Source: Oscillospiraceae bacterium (GTDB lineage Bacteria; Bacillota; Clostridia; Oscillospirales; Acutalibacteraceae). From it: a stretch of DNA of 63,906 nt. The stretch is from positions 1 through 63,906 of the forward strand of contig JAISGQ010000028.1 in assembly GCA_031262985.1 (NCBI GenBank), read 5' to 3'. Under the pieces are notes generated by a model that worked only from the letters and a program-made list of their open reading frames with translations, was not told where the DNA came from and did no database searches. The position numbers and the translations under genes were made by a program. This document shows, piece by piece, positions 17,129 through 25,799 of this stretch; position 1 is the stretch's first letter; each line of letters opens with the position of its first letter.

Positions 17129-19393
17129 TTACTCCTTCACCTTGAGTGCCTGAGCCATAGGTATCTTCCCGATTTTGCGTATGTTAAGCAGATTTACGGA
17201 GAAATAAACTGCAACTCCAAGCGCGAGCATGACTGCATAAATCCACCACGGAGTGAGAATATCGAGATATCCGCTCATCTTCCTGAACATCATCTCGGTA
17301 TACATCGCTGTGATGCCGATTTTCGTTAGCGGAAGTGACACAATCAGCGAAAACACAACTACCGCTGTGGTCGTAGAGGAGAAGATACCGCGCAGCTCCT
17401 TATTCTTATACCCGAATATTTTCATCAGCGAAATGTTGTGTGCGTTTTTATCCACAATCAGCTTTGTCAAGAGCACAAACAGCACCAGATGAACAACTAC
17501 GGCGGCGAGCAGGCAGATATTCATCAGCTCCGAAAAAGTCGTCAGCATTTGTTCTCCCGCGCCGCGCAGTGCTTCGGGAGTGATAACAGTAGCCACCACA
17601 GCTTCGTCTAAGGTGAGCTCCTTATCGGAGAACCAGCCGTTAAAATACTCCTCGGGATTATCTGCCAAGCTGTTCATGCGGTCAATCGGCATAAAGACGG
17701 CATAGCCGGCGGAGTACGCATAACTCCCCTCAACCGTAACGTTGTAGGTTTCATTGGTAGCACTGTCGGTCAGAGTAATCTCATCTCCCTCACTGAGCTT
17801 ATATTTTTTCCAAAAGCTATCCGATACAACAACTCCGTCGGAGGGCAGATTGATATCGGAGAGATACTTACTGCACTCAGATATGCCGTATATTTGCACC
17901 TCGTAGCTCTGTTTGATAGGAGCGTCGTAGTATTCTGCCGCGCGGACGGAGAATTTTTCCGCATCTCTCTGCTGAGCCTCGGGCGGTTCGGCGGGAGTAT
18001 TGAGGATGTACTGATACTGCGCTATTGCGTTGCGCTCCACATCCTCGATGTAGCCGTCAATGCTTGGGTTAAGCACCAGTCCGAGCATTAGGATGAAATT
18101 CGCGAAGAAAATGCCGATAAACAGCATGGCATAACTGCCTTTGTTAGAGAGAATCGTCCTGAGCCTGAATCTGCTGATAAACTTAAAGTCAGGCAGGCGC
18201 AGCCCGCGCTTTGATTTTTTCGTTTTGAGTTCTCCCCGCAAAAATCTGATAGGCATAATTGACAGCCGTTTGAGTAGGAAAAACAGGTTGATAAGAAGCA
18301 TAGCCGCTATGGGCAGTACGGTTGTGTACAGAATCGCCTCAATGTCAAACAGATTGCCGAGAGGCGGCAGGCTGTACGCGGAGTGGTACATATCGTTGAA
18401 AATCTTGTATGAGAAGGTCAGGCAAATCACACTGCCGACTATCGCGCTCACTGCAGTGACCGAAAGCGGCAGGGAGAGATAGTGCCGCACAAGCTCGCGG
18501 CGGCGCATTCCCGTAGCGGCGAGTGCTCCGATTGCTCCTGCCTCCGAGGTGATGGTGTGGTCGATGATAATAGCGAAGATGAACGCCAAAATCGCCATCA
18601 TCGCGAAAAGGAAGCCCTTCATCATGGGAATATCGTTGCCGAAATCGTTAAAGACAAAGGAAATCGCCTGATTCTCGTTGGCGGTGAGAAAGGAGGTTAA
18701 CGCGGCTCCTCTTCCTACAAGCTCTTTTTTTATGTCGTTTGACAAATCAAACTGCTCGTCGTCGGAAAGCTCGCGGTTATTAAAGCGATAGGCGAATCCG
18801 TGCGTTATATCGTCCTTAGCGAAGCTGTCAAAAGCGGAGGACGAAACCAGCGCAACGCCGAAATGAGCCGCATCCATAATAATGTCGGAGTTATTTTTAT
18901 AAGGAGAGGTGTAGTCCGGCATCCAGATAATACCGACAACTGCAAACGGCTTGCCGTCTACGCTAAAAGAGCTGCCGACCGAGAGGTTGTTATTCTCGGC
19001 ATAGAGCCATTCAACCGCAATTTCATCATCAGCCTCGGGCAATCTCCCCTCATGCAGCTTGGGTAGGTTGAACTTGGTGCGGTTTTCAAAGATACGCAGG
19101 GTGAAAAGGCGGTCGTACTCGTATTCGTAGTAGTCCTGCGGCGCGATGGTTATGCCCATTTCACCCACATCCCACAGCACTCCTGCGGGAACATCGGCGG
19201 AGGCGGAAAAGTTTCCATCCTCGCGCAGGCAATCCTCCACGGAGCTGTCAAGCCCACGCTTATTGCAGTTCGCGGCGACCAAAAAGCCGCCGATAACCGA
19301 AACCATTGTTATGAAAACCAACGCTATCGACGAATAGCGAACAATATTATGCCGCAAGTCGCGCGGCAATCTCTTTTTTATGGGATTTTTCAA
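17129..19393 (-). CDS. FtsX-family ABC transporter permease
   Basis: About 754 residues. One N-terminal hydrophobic span, a large extracellular MacB-like domain (residues about 45-260), three spans (about 265-400), a second extracellular domain and three C-terminal spans, the layout of FtsX/MacB permeases that export peptides or lipids or sense antimicrobials. AAGGAG sits 10 bases before the TTG at 19393; a GTG at 19402 is the alternative start. The ATPase partner is at 20198-20893. Confidence 0.88.
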   Translation of the reverse strand: MKNPIKKRLPRDLRHNIVRYSSIALVFITMVSVIGGFLVAANCNKRGLDSSVEDCLREDGNFSASADVPAGVLWDVGEMGITIAPQDYYEYEYDRLFTLRIFENRTKFNLPKLHEGRLPEADDEIAVEWLYAENNNLSVGSSFSVDGKPFAVVGIIWMPDYTSPYKNNSDIIMDAAHFGVALVSSSAFDSFAKDDITHGFAYRFNNRELSDDEQFDLSNDIKKELVGRGAALTSFLTANENQAISFVFNDFGNDIPMMKGFLFAMMAILAFIFAIIIDHTITSEAGAIGALAATGMRRRELVRHYLSLPLSVTAVSAIVGSVICLTFSYKIFNDMYHSAYSLPPLGNLFDIEAILYTTVLPIAAMLLINLFFLLKRLSIMPIRFLRGELKTKKSKRGLRLPDFKFISRFRLRTILSNKGSYAMLFIGIFFANFILMLGLVLNPSIDGYIEDVERNAIAQYQYILNTPAEPPEAQQRDAEKFSVRAAEYYDAPIKQSYEVQIYGISECSKYLSDINLPSDGVVVSDSFWKKYKLSEGDEITLTDSATNETYNVTVEGSYAYSAGYAVFMPIDRMNSLADNPEEYFNGWFSDKELTLDEAVVATVITPEALRGAGEQMLTTFSELMNICLLAAVVVHLVLFVLLTKLIVDKNAHNISLMKIFGYKNKELRGIFSSTTTAVVVFSLIVSLPLTKIGITAMYTEMMFRKMSGYLDILTPWWIYAVMLALGVAVYFSVNLLNIRKIGKIPMAQALKVKE

Positions 19394-19490
19394 CAGGTTC
19401 ACTCTCCTTACCGCTTCTGCCTAAGCAGTATAAGCGGTGTAGTATTATAGTTATCAGCCGCCATAGGATTTTCCTCATGAGCGGCAGGGG

Positions 19491-20183
19491 TCACCATACC
19501 ATTGGGATAAGGCGGTACTTCACGCGCTGCGTGTATTCCTCATAGCCCTCGAGTCCCGCCTTCAGTACTTCCTCTTCGTTTCGGATTCTCTTTACAAGCA
19601 GTGCCGGATAGATAAGAAACAGCAAAAACGACAGCGCGGAGCCGAGCATAATCGGCATGGAGAGGAAAAGCAGAAGCGTTGCTAAATACATGGGGTGGCG
19701 CACCAGTGCGTAAAGTCCCGTGTCCACCACCTTTTGGTTTTCCTGCACCTCAACTGTTCTCGACAGGTATGTATTCTCCCGCAAAACCTCCGCGTAAAGA
19801 ATGTAGGCAAACAGGAATACGACAGTTGCTCCGACTACAAGCCACAGCGGAAGCGGCAGCCACTTGAACCTGAAGTCAAGTCCTGCGACGATAAACCCGC
19901 CGAGGAACATAACCGCAGACAGCGCGATAACGCCTTTCTGCGCCGGTTCTTTTTCGCTTGAGTTCAGCCGCTTTTCCATCAGCTTCGGATTTTTGAATAT
20001 AAGAACTCCTCCCGCGACAAACATCGGAACAAACAGAGCCGCGATTAGCAGCCAAGCGTTCCAAAACCGCAGTGTACCCGCGGGGACAAAAAGCAAGAGG
20101 GAGACAATCAATAGTCCCGATAAAAACTTGACGAGTGCGATGATTATGAGTTTAATTTTCGAGACCTCGCTTTTTCCGGCCAT
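19491..20183 (-). CDS. Isoprenylcysteine carboxyl methyltransferase-family membrane protein
   Basis: 230 residues with five or six membrane spans and the ICMT/PEMT motif near the C-terminus: GLYALVRHPMYLATLLL, then RIRNEEEVLKAGLEGYEEYTQRVKYRLIP. Bacterial relatives are SAM-dependent methyltransferases of unknown substrate. It is inserted between the ATPase and permease genes, and the 19436-19465 sequence just downstream resembles the 3' end of the ATPase gene (ENPMAA codons). Confidence 0.87.
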   Translation of the reverse strand: MAGKSEVSKIKLIIIALVKFLSGLLIVSLLLFVPAGTLRFWNAWLLIAALFVPMFVAGGVLIFKNPKLMEKRLNSSEKEPAQKGVIALSAVMFLGGFIVAGLDFRFKWLPLPLWLVVGATVVFLFAYILYAEVLRENTYLSRTVEVQENQKVVDTGLYALVRHPMYLATLLLFLSMPIMLGSALSFLLFLIYPALLVKRIRNEEEVLKAGLEGYEEYTQRVKYRLIPMVW

Positions 20184-20197
20184 TTACTTCACTCTCC

Positions 20198-20893
20198 CTA
20201 CCACTCAATATCAGCCGCCGCCATCGGATTTTCGTTCCGGTAATCCTTGTGAACAGCACCGTCGCGGAGCTTCATAACACGCCCCGCCATGTCCTTGATT
20301 GCCTCGTTGTGGGTGACAAGAATAATGGTAGTTCCGTAGTCCCTGTGGATGCTCTCGATAAGCGACAGTATTTCTTTGGAGGTTTTATAATCGAGTGCTC
20401 CTGTAGGCTCGTCGCAGAGGAGTAACGCAGGGTTTTTAATCAACGCCCTGCCGATAGCGCAGCGTTGCTGCTGACCTCCCGAGAGCTGGGCGGGGAATTT
20501 ATCCTTGTGTTCCCATAAGCCGAGTGTGTTAAGGAGGTCATTAAGCGGCAGAGGATTCTTGCTCAGATAGCTTCCGACCTCTATATTCTCCTTGACGGTC
20601 AGATTAGGCACGAGGTTATAAAACTGAAACACAAAGCCGAGCTTGTCGCGGCGATACTCACCCAATGCTCCCTTTCTCAGCTTGAGTAAATCCTGCCCGT
20701 CAAACAGGACGCTCCCCTCGTCTCCCTGCTCGATACCGCCGATTATATTGAGCAGTGTAGACTTGCCCGAGCCGGACGGACCGAGCAGTACGCACAGCTC
20801 CCCTTTGGTTACGACGCAGTCGATGCCTCTGAGAATTTCGGTTTTTGTTTTGCCCGTGCCGTAGAATTTGTGCAGATTCTTTATTTCCAACAT
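20198..20893 (-). CDS. ABC transporter ATP-binding protein (MacB/LolD type)
   Basis: 231 residues: Walker A GPSGSGKSTLLN, Q-loop FVFQFYNLVPNLTV, signature LSGGQQQRCAIGRAL, Walker B LLLCDEPTGALD, H-loop ILVTHN. This is the energizing partner of the FtsX-type permease. The ATG at 20893 has GGGAG 8 bases upstream; the frame opens three codons earlier at a GTG. Divergent to a TetR regulator, which probably controls it. Confidence 0.92.
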   Translation of the reverse strand: MLEIKNLHKFYGTGKTKTEILRGIDCVVTKGELCVLLGPSGSGKSTLLNIIGGIEQGDEGSVLFDGQDLLKLRKGALGEYRRDKLGFVFQFYNLVPNLTVKENIEVGSYLSKNPLPLNDLLNTLGLWEHKDKFPAQLSGGQQQRCAIGRALIKNPALLLCDEPTGALDYKTSKEILSLIESIHRDYGTTIILVTHNEAIKDMAGRVMKLRDGAVHKDYRNENPMAAADIEW

Positions 20894-20943
20894 AATAAGC
20901 ACTCCCTAAAAAATTTTTGTCGTCACACTTAAAAATAATTTAA

Positions 20944-20967
20944 TGTTTTGTCCCACTTGTGGCAGAA
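20944..20967. promoter_or_regulatory. Candidate operator between ABC genes and tetR
   Basis: The divergent intergenic region holds an imperfect palindrome around TGTCCCACTTGTGGCA (TGCCAC / GTGGGACA arms). Position between a TetR-type regulator and its likely target suggests a repressor site. No other copy was noticed. Confidence 0.35.
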
Positions 20968-21070
20968 GATTATTTGCAGTATAATGCAAGCAGAAGCACA
21001 AATCAATGGTTTCAGCGCAAGTGCTACATTATCGGGAATTTGTGACAGGAGAAAAGGGAGGAGCGTAATT

Positions 21071-21631
21071 GTGAACGAAAATAACATATCGTCGCAGTCG
21101 AAGGACTGGATTATCAGGTCTTTTTTCGATTTACTCGCGGTAAAACCGCTGAGTACCATTACAATTTCCGAAATTGCCGAGAACGCCGAGCTTGACAGGC
21201 GTACATTCTACCGCCATTTTAGCACGAAGGAGGATGTAATCAGCTACTGTATTCATGAAGCCTCCCGCCACTTTGAGGAGGATATCGGTGAGGCGGCGAT
21301 AAAAAGCGTTCACATCGAGAGCGACATAGGTACGCACAACTCATTTGTAGCCGAGGCTTTCTTTACTATCTGCCTGAAATGGAAAGAGATGCTGCTCATT
21401 TTGCATAAACAGAATCTGCTTCATCTCGTCCTCGATGATTTGACGGAAATTTTCGCGAAATTCCACTGCAAATATCATCATTTGGAGGAGTTCCACTCGC
21501 ACACCGAGGACTTCGACTACGTGCTTGCGTATTATGCGGGCGGATTTTGGAATCTGCTGAAAAAATGGCTGTCGGACGAATGCAGAAAAACACCTGCTGA
21601 GATGGCGAGCATCGCGGAGCAGATGTTTTAG
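21071..21631 (+). CDS. TetR/AcrR-family transcriptional regulator
   Basis: 186 residues. The N-terminal helix-turn-helix reads TITISEIAENAELDRRTFYRHFSTKEDVI, the classical TetR DNA-binding region; the C-terminal part is helical ligand-binding sequence ending in a TetR_C-like YYAGGFWNLLKKWL. GTG start at 21071 with GGGAGG upstream; the frame is open to 20948 but without similarity. Likely regulates the divergent ABC exporter. Confidence 0.9.
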   Translation: MNENNISSQSKDWIIRSFFDLLAVKPLSTITISEIAENAELDRRTFYRHFSTKEDVISYCIHEASRHFEEDIGEAAIKSVHIESDIGTHNSFVAEAFFTICLKWKEMLLILHKQNLLHLVLDDLTEIFAKFHCKYHHLEEFHSHTEDFDYVLAYYAGGFWNLLKKWLSDECRKTPAEMASIAEQMF

Positions 21632-21680
21632 GTGTGGGGGGATAAATATGATTATATTAAATAGGAGGATGTAAATTATT

Positions 21681-22216
21681 ATGTGGAATGAGATTGTGTC
21701 ACAAAATGATTTGGATGATTTTATGGAGAAGGTTAATGGATTTCATGACAGTTGCATAAAGGAACAATACTAAATTAACTTGAAAACAATCAAGCCTCCA
21801 CGGGCGAAAACCGCACAAATCAAAGCTTTTCGCCCGCGTTTTCTTGTTGTTTTCTAAGTTAATTAATTATAAAATATATAAGCGGTGCATATGCACACGA
21901 AAAAGGGATGCATCCTATAAATGACAAAAGGATTTTAAGGGTAATTCTTCAAGGCTGGTTTGAAAATTTTGATGTAATCGAAATGGAATTTACAGGAGTG
22001 CAAAGACTTAATATGTTTTTAGATGAAATATGTTCGTGTGAGATTTTGGACGTAACAATGATATTAAAAGATGACCGTATATATTGGTGTGATTGTTGGG
22101 GAATATCGGAAACCGACATGGAAACATACGAAGGAGTTATGATATGTGCCTCAAAACTAAAATGGAGAGCGGCAGATGAATACATTGGCGAAGAAGAGGT
22201 ATATATAAACAGATAA
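21681..22216 (+). pseudogene. Small gene split by a MITE insertion
   Basis: The 5' part (ATG 21681, AGGAGG upstream) encodes WNEIVSQNDLDDFMEKV and FHDSCIKEQY, then enters the 106-bp palindromic element and stops. On the other side the same kind of protein resumes at about 21875 with YISGAYAHEKG and MHPINDKRILRVIL, and continues to 22216. Together they match a small clostridial protein family that I know as one continuous chain of about 140 residues with unknown function. The 3' part alone could start at ATG 21908 (102 residues), but it has no good ribosome site. Confidence 0.75.
21767..21871 (+). mobile_element. Family 1 MITE-like palindrome, copy 2, inside a gene
   Basis: Same structure as 12430-12535, differing by few bases (inner stem CACGGGCGAAAA / TTTTCGCCCGCG). 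It interrupts the coding region of 21681-22216, which fixes its borders to within a few bases and shows recent mobility. Confidence 0.85.
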
Positions 22217-22228
22217 GTTGATGAAAAT

Positions 22229-22259
22229 AGCCTCCCTCTGCGGTTTGCGGGGGGAGGCT
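22229..22259 (+). terminator. Hairpin after the split gene
   Basis: Stem AGCCTCCC / GGGAGGCT with a loop CTGCGGTTTGCGG, shortly after the stop at 22216. The T tract is weak. Confidence 0.5.
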
Positions 22260-22283
22260 CTGATTGTTTGGAGTTAATTTAGT

Positions 22284-22390
22284 ATATGGTTAATTAACTT
22301 AGAAAACACCAAGAAAACACGGGCAAAAAGCTTTGATTTGTGCGATTTTTGCCCGTGGAGGCTTGATTGTTTGGGGGTTAATTTAGTATA
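22284..22390 (-). mobile_element. Family 1 MITE-like palindrome, copy 3
   Basis: Reverse-orientation copy with inner stem CACGGGCAAAAA / TTTTTGCCCGTG-type arms; both arms changed relative to copy 1, keeping pairing. Just left, 22263-22286 repeats one terminal segment (AGTTAATTTAGTATA), suggesting a truncated second copy or a target near an older end. Confidence 0.8.
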
Positions 22391-22400
22391 CCGCCCGCCG

Positions 22401-22859
22401 TCACATATCGGACGCGAATATTTCTCCTCCGTGGAAGTGGCACTCGTAGATACTCTCGCCGCGGAAAAATATCTCCTCGTAGCCGGAGAAGAAGGAGAAG
22501 TCGCCGCTCACGTTGCATTTGTAGAGATAATCGCCGCTCGCGTAGGAGGCAGGTCCGCGGTAGGGCATATCCTCCGGCACATTAAGCAGTGCCTCCTTGA
22601 GGAAATCGCCCGAAAAATTCTCCCCCGTCACTCTGCCTACGTAGTTCATAGCCCACAGCGGCACGTTTTTGCGCCACACTGCTTCCTCCCCCGCAAAGCG
22701 TTCACCGCCGAGGTAGGTGTCGATATACAGCATTTCCCCCTCCTCGTAGCGCAGGTCATGGGAGCAGGGGCGGGAGGAGGCGACCTGTCCGCCTTTTGCC
22801 GCGTAGGTCTGCTTCTTTGCGCGAATGAGGAATGGGATGATGTCGGTAAGCTTGTTCAT
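22401..22859 (-). CDS. DUF5680 domain protein
   Basis: 152 residues. It begins MNKLTDIIPFLIRAKKQTYA and contains SRPCSHDLRYEEGEMLYIDTYLGG, ERFAGEEAVWRKNVPLWAMNY and a C-terminal beta segment, matching DUF5680 proteins. Function unknown. The ATG at 22859 is preceded by AAAGGCGG; the frame upstream has no similarity. Confidence 0.82.
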   Translation of the reverse strand: MNKLTDIIPFLIRAKKQTYAAKGGQVASSRPCSHDLRYEEGEMLYIDTYLGGERFAGEEAVWRKNVPLWAMNYVGRVTGENFSGDFLKEALLNVPEDMPYRGPASYASGDYLYKCNVSGDFSFFSGYEEIFFRGESIYECHFHGGEIFASDM

Positions 22860-22978
22860 GGAGTTGCCGCCTTTCTGTGGATATGTTGTAGCGAATAGAA
22901 GCCGTGTTTCTCCTTCTGCGGTTATATCAGTGGGTTTCACCTTTTTGGGGCAATGGAGGTGTAAACCGCCGTTTTCTC

Positions 22979-23449
22979 CTACAATTTTACATACATCGTA
23001 GGGTAGGCGGAGTACCTGAATCCCAGCTTTTCGTACAGCCACCTGCCGTCCTCCGTCGCGGACAGGCTGAGGTGGTCGAGCCTGAGCCGCCGCGCCTCCT
23101 TGAGCAGGAACTCCATCGTCTGTCGCCCGAAGCCCCTGTGCCTGTAGTCAGGGTAGGTCAGCACGTTGAGTACCGTGCCTGTGCGTCCGTTCGGGAAGCT
23201 CGGATTGCCGGGCTTTACCGAAACGGCGAGGAAGGCGCATGAGACTACTTCGCCGTCCAGCTCCCCGATTACTGCGGAGAACTCGTCCTTCGCGAGATAT
23301 TCGGCGTAGTACTGCCCGAGCTGTGAGGTGATTTTCCTGAAATCCGACTCGGAGATTGCTCCGAAATCCTCATGGAGGTAGTCTATCCTCAGCTTTATGA
23401 GCAGGTCTATATCGTCTGCCGAGGCAGTTCTGAGCTTGAGATTGAACAT
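22979..23449 (-). CDS. GNAT-family N-acetyltransferase
   Basis: 156 residues with the acetyl-CoA motif LNVLTYPDYRHRGFGRQTMEFLLKEA split over residues about 95-120, followed by LSATEDGRWLYEKLGFR. The substrate is unknown. The gene follows a composite repeat and starts with an ATG preceded by AAAGGA. Confidence 0.88.
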   Translation of the reverse strand: MFNLKLRTASADDIDLLIKLRIDYLHEDFGAISESDFRKITSQLGQYYAEYLAKDEFSAVIGELDGEVVSCAFLAVSVKPGNPSFPNGRTGTVLNVLTYPDYRHRGFGRQTMEFLLKEARRLRLDHLSLSATEDGRWLYEKLGFRYSAYPTMYVKL

Positions 23450-23529
23450 AGCGCAAATCCTTTCTGTTGCGTGGGGGGGAAGTGTCCCTCGCTCTACCTC
23501 CAGTAACCTTCGCAGTATGAGATAAACGC

Positions 23530-23805
23530 AGTATGTCTAACGGGGACGCCCTATAGGTCGCACGGCGACCTATACAGGGGAACCCCCGACGAGGATTCCC
23601 CTGCGAAAAAAATGTCCTTAGGGACATTTTTTTCTACCCCCTCCTGCGTTATTGAACGATAAAGGGTTTCGCCCTCTGCGGAGGGCGACTTAGGACGCCG
23701 TCCTAAGAACCTGCAAGCCTTTAAAAAGGCTTGACCTAAATTTTGCCTCCTTGGCAACAGATTGTAGTTTGTGGTTGTCTCTTTGGCAACAGATTTTAGC
23801 GTTGA
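23530..23805 (+). repeat. Composite hairpin repeat, copy C
   Basis: Complete copy in the gap between the GNAT gene and recX. In order: GGTCGC/GCGACC, GGGGAACC/GGATTCCCC, ATGTCC/GGACAT with A and T tracts, GCCCTC/GAGGGC, CTTAGGAC/GTCCTAAG, AAGCCTTT/AAAGGCTT, and two TTGG-type arms ending near 23805. The 3' ends of recX and of the repeat meet, so it may terminate the recA-recX transcript. Confidence 0.9.
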
Positions 23806-23812
23806 GTTATCT

Positions 23813-24496
23813 TTAATCGCCTTCATCGAAATAATCGCAGTCGTCCGCCGTCTCATCGTAGTCAATATCGCCGCCACAGTCGTCATCCTGATACTCCTCG
23901 TCAAATGCCCTCATGGCGGCGCGTATCTCGGAGAAGCCGTAGCCGTATCGCTGTAGTGCCGAAAAGGTTCGCTTCCTCCCCTTTTCATCCGACATCTGGC
24001 GGGCAAATTTCCCGAGGAGGAGCTGTGTTATCTGCTCCTCGTGATTTATATCGAGTAGCGAGATAGCCTCATCCGCCAGCTCGCGGCTGATTCCCTTTGC
24101 CAACAGCTCCTGCCTGATTCTGTGCGTGCCGTAGTGCTTGTATTTCGAGAGCCGTGCGGCGTAGTTGCGGGCGTACTCGTCGTCGTCCAGCAGGCGCAGC
24201 TCCTCCATCTTCTCCACCGCCGCCTGAGCCGATTGCTCGTCAGTGCCGCGGCGGAGCTTAGTCATAAGCTCGCTTTTCGAGTGGTCGCGGAAGGAGAGCA
24301 TGGAGTAAGCCCTGCGCTTTGCGCGAAGGGCGTTCGACATAGCGAGCAGTTCACTCAGCCGCTCCTCCGAGCAGTCAGCACCCGCGCGGATATTTTCGTC
24401 AAAAACCACATCGGTGTCGAGCCGCGCCAGCTCCCGCCCATCGCAAATCAGCGCAGTGAGGTGTCCCCTTCTTTTAGCGATACGTTCGATTATCAT
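23813..24496 (-). CDS. recX: Regulatory protein RecX
   Basis: 227 residues of a three-helix-repeat protein that binds RecA filaments and modulates recombination. Typical segments: RAYSMLSFRDHSKSELMTKL, LRLLDDDEYARNYAARLSKY and GTHRIRQELLAKGI. An unusual very acidic C-terminal tail (EEYQDDDCGGDIDYDETADDCDYFDEGD) of about 30 residues extends beyond the usual end. It lies 14 bases after recA and is probably cotranscribed. Confidence 0.93.
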   Translation of the reverse strand: MIIERIAKRRGHLTALICDGRELARLDTDVVFDENIRAGADCSEERLSELLAMSNALRAKRRAYSMLSFRDHSKSELMTKLRRGTDEQSAQAAVEKMEELRLLDDDEYARNYAARLSKYKHYGTHRIRQELLAKGISRELADEAISLLDINHEEQITQLLLGKFARQMSDEKGRKRTFSALQRYGYGFSEIRAAMRAFDEEYQDDDCGGDIDYDETADDCDYFDEGD

Positions 24497-24510
24497 CGCT
24501 GCCTTGCCGC

Positions 24511-25701
24511 TCAGTCTGCTTCAATGTCGATGTTGGTTTTCTTCACCGACAGCGGCTTATTTTCAGAGGAGGAAGCTCCCCCTGCTCCGTTCTCCACGCC
24601 GGTGCTTCCACTGTCCTCTGCGACTGCCTTACCCGCGCCGTTCGGGGATTTTTCGTAGATTTTAGCGGCGTTCTCCATGACCTTCTGCTCCACATCGGCG
24701 GCTATGTCGGGGTGCTCCTCCAAAAAAATCTTGGAGTTGTCGCGTCCCTGCCCGATTTTTTCGCCGTTGTAGGAAAACCACGAGCCGCTTTTCTTGATTA
24801 TGTCGAGGTTGGAGGCAATGTCCAAAAGCTCGCCTATACGGCTGATTCCCTTGCCATACATTATGTCGAATTCCGCATTTTTGAAGGGAGGAGCAATCTT
24901 ATTCTTGACCACCTTCGCGCGTGTTCTCGTGCCTATCATATCCGTGCCGTTTTTGATAATCTCAATCTTTCTTATATCAATTCGCACCGAGCTGTAGAAC
25001 TTGAGAGCGTGACCGCCCGGAGTAACCTCGGGGTTGCCGTAAACCACTCCCACCTTCTCGCGGAGCTGGTTGATAAATATGGCGATGCAGTTAGATTTTC
25101 CGATAATTCCCGCAAGCTTTCTCATCGCCTTGCTCATCAGACGCGCCTGTGCGCCCACCTGCAAATCGCCCATCTCGCCGTCGATTTCGGCTCTGGGGAC
25201 GAGTGCGGCAACCGAGTCTACAACGATAACATCAATCGCGCCTGAGCGAATGAGTGCCTCCGCAATCTCGAACGCGTCCTCCCCGTTGTCCGGCTGGGAG
25301 ACGAGAAGCTCGTCTATATTTACGCCCAAATTGGCGGCGTACTCGGGGTCGAGAGCGTGCTCGACGTCGATAAACGCGACTGTGCCGCCCTTCTTCTGCC
25401 CCTCTGCAATGCAGTGCAGGGCAAGCGTAGTCTTGCCGGAGGACTCAGGACCGTAGATTTCGACTATTCTGCCTCTCGGAAGTCCGCCTATGCCGAGGGC
25501 AATGTCAAGCCCGAGCGAGCCTGTCGATATAGCCTCCACATTGAGAATGGAGTTCTGCCCCAGCTTCATAACGGCGTTCTTTCCGAACTGCTTTTCTATG
25601 TTGGCAACGGCGGTTTCGAGAGCCTTCTTCTTCCCCTCGTCGCTTCTGTCTATGCTTCTTATCATAGGCGCGGCGGCGCTTTTCTTTTTGCTGTCAGCCA
25701 T
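24511..25701 (-). CDS. recA: Recombinase RecA
   Basis: 396 residues. Core ATPase with Walker [12 protein letters not shown], the MAW-region [15 protein letters not shown] at the N-terminus, [19 protein letters not shown], loop L2 [22 protein letters not shown] and the [18 protein letters not shown] segment. The C-terminal about 55 residues are Gly/Ser/acidic low-complexity, longer than in E. coli. It promotes strand exchange and LexA cleavage. The promoter with a palindromic operator candidate lies just upstream. Confidence 0.98.
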   Translation of the reverse strand: MADSKKKSAAAPMIRSIDRSDEGKKKALETAVANIEKQFGKNAVMKLGQNSILNVEAISTGSLGLDIALGIGGLPRGRIVEIYGPESSGKTTLALHCIAEGQKKGGTVAFIDVEHALDPEYAANLGVNIDELLVSQPDNGEDAFEIAEALIRSGAIDVIVVDSVAALVPRAEIDGEMGDLQVGAQARLMSKAMRKLAGIIGKSNCIAIFINQLREKVGVVYGNPEVTPGGHALKFYSSVRIDIRKIEIIKNGTDMIGTRTRAKVVKNKIAPPFKNAEFDIMYGKGISRIGELLDIASNLDIIKKSGSWFSYNGEKIGQGRDNSKIFLEEHPDIAADVEQKVMENAAKIYEKSPNGAGKAVAEDSGSTGVENGAGGASSSENKPLSVKKTNIDIEAD

Positions 25702-25757
25702 GTTGCTTCCTCCTGTGATGTAATTTACAGGGAGTTTCTGTTTCTCCCCTATCGCAA

Positions 25758-25790
25758 AACAATTGTACTACAACTGTTTTTAAAAATCAA
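25758..25790 (-). promoter_or_regulatory. recA promoter with near-perfect 21-bp palindrome
   Basis: On the minus strand TTGATT (25790-25785), 17-base spacer, TACAAT (25767-25762). The palindrome 25758-25778 has arms AACAGTTGTA and TACAATTGTT around a central G, with one mismatched pair; it covers the -10 box. It is not the Bacillus-type LexA box (CGAAC-GTTCG). Inference: an SOS operator variant of this lineage. Confidence 0.6.
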
Positions 25791-25799
25791 TAGATAATG

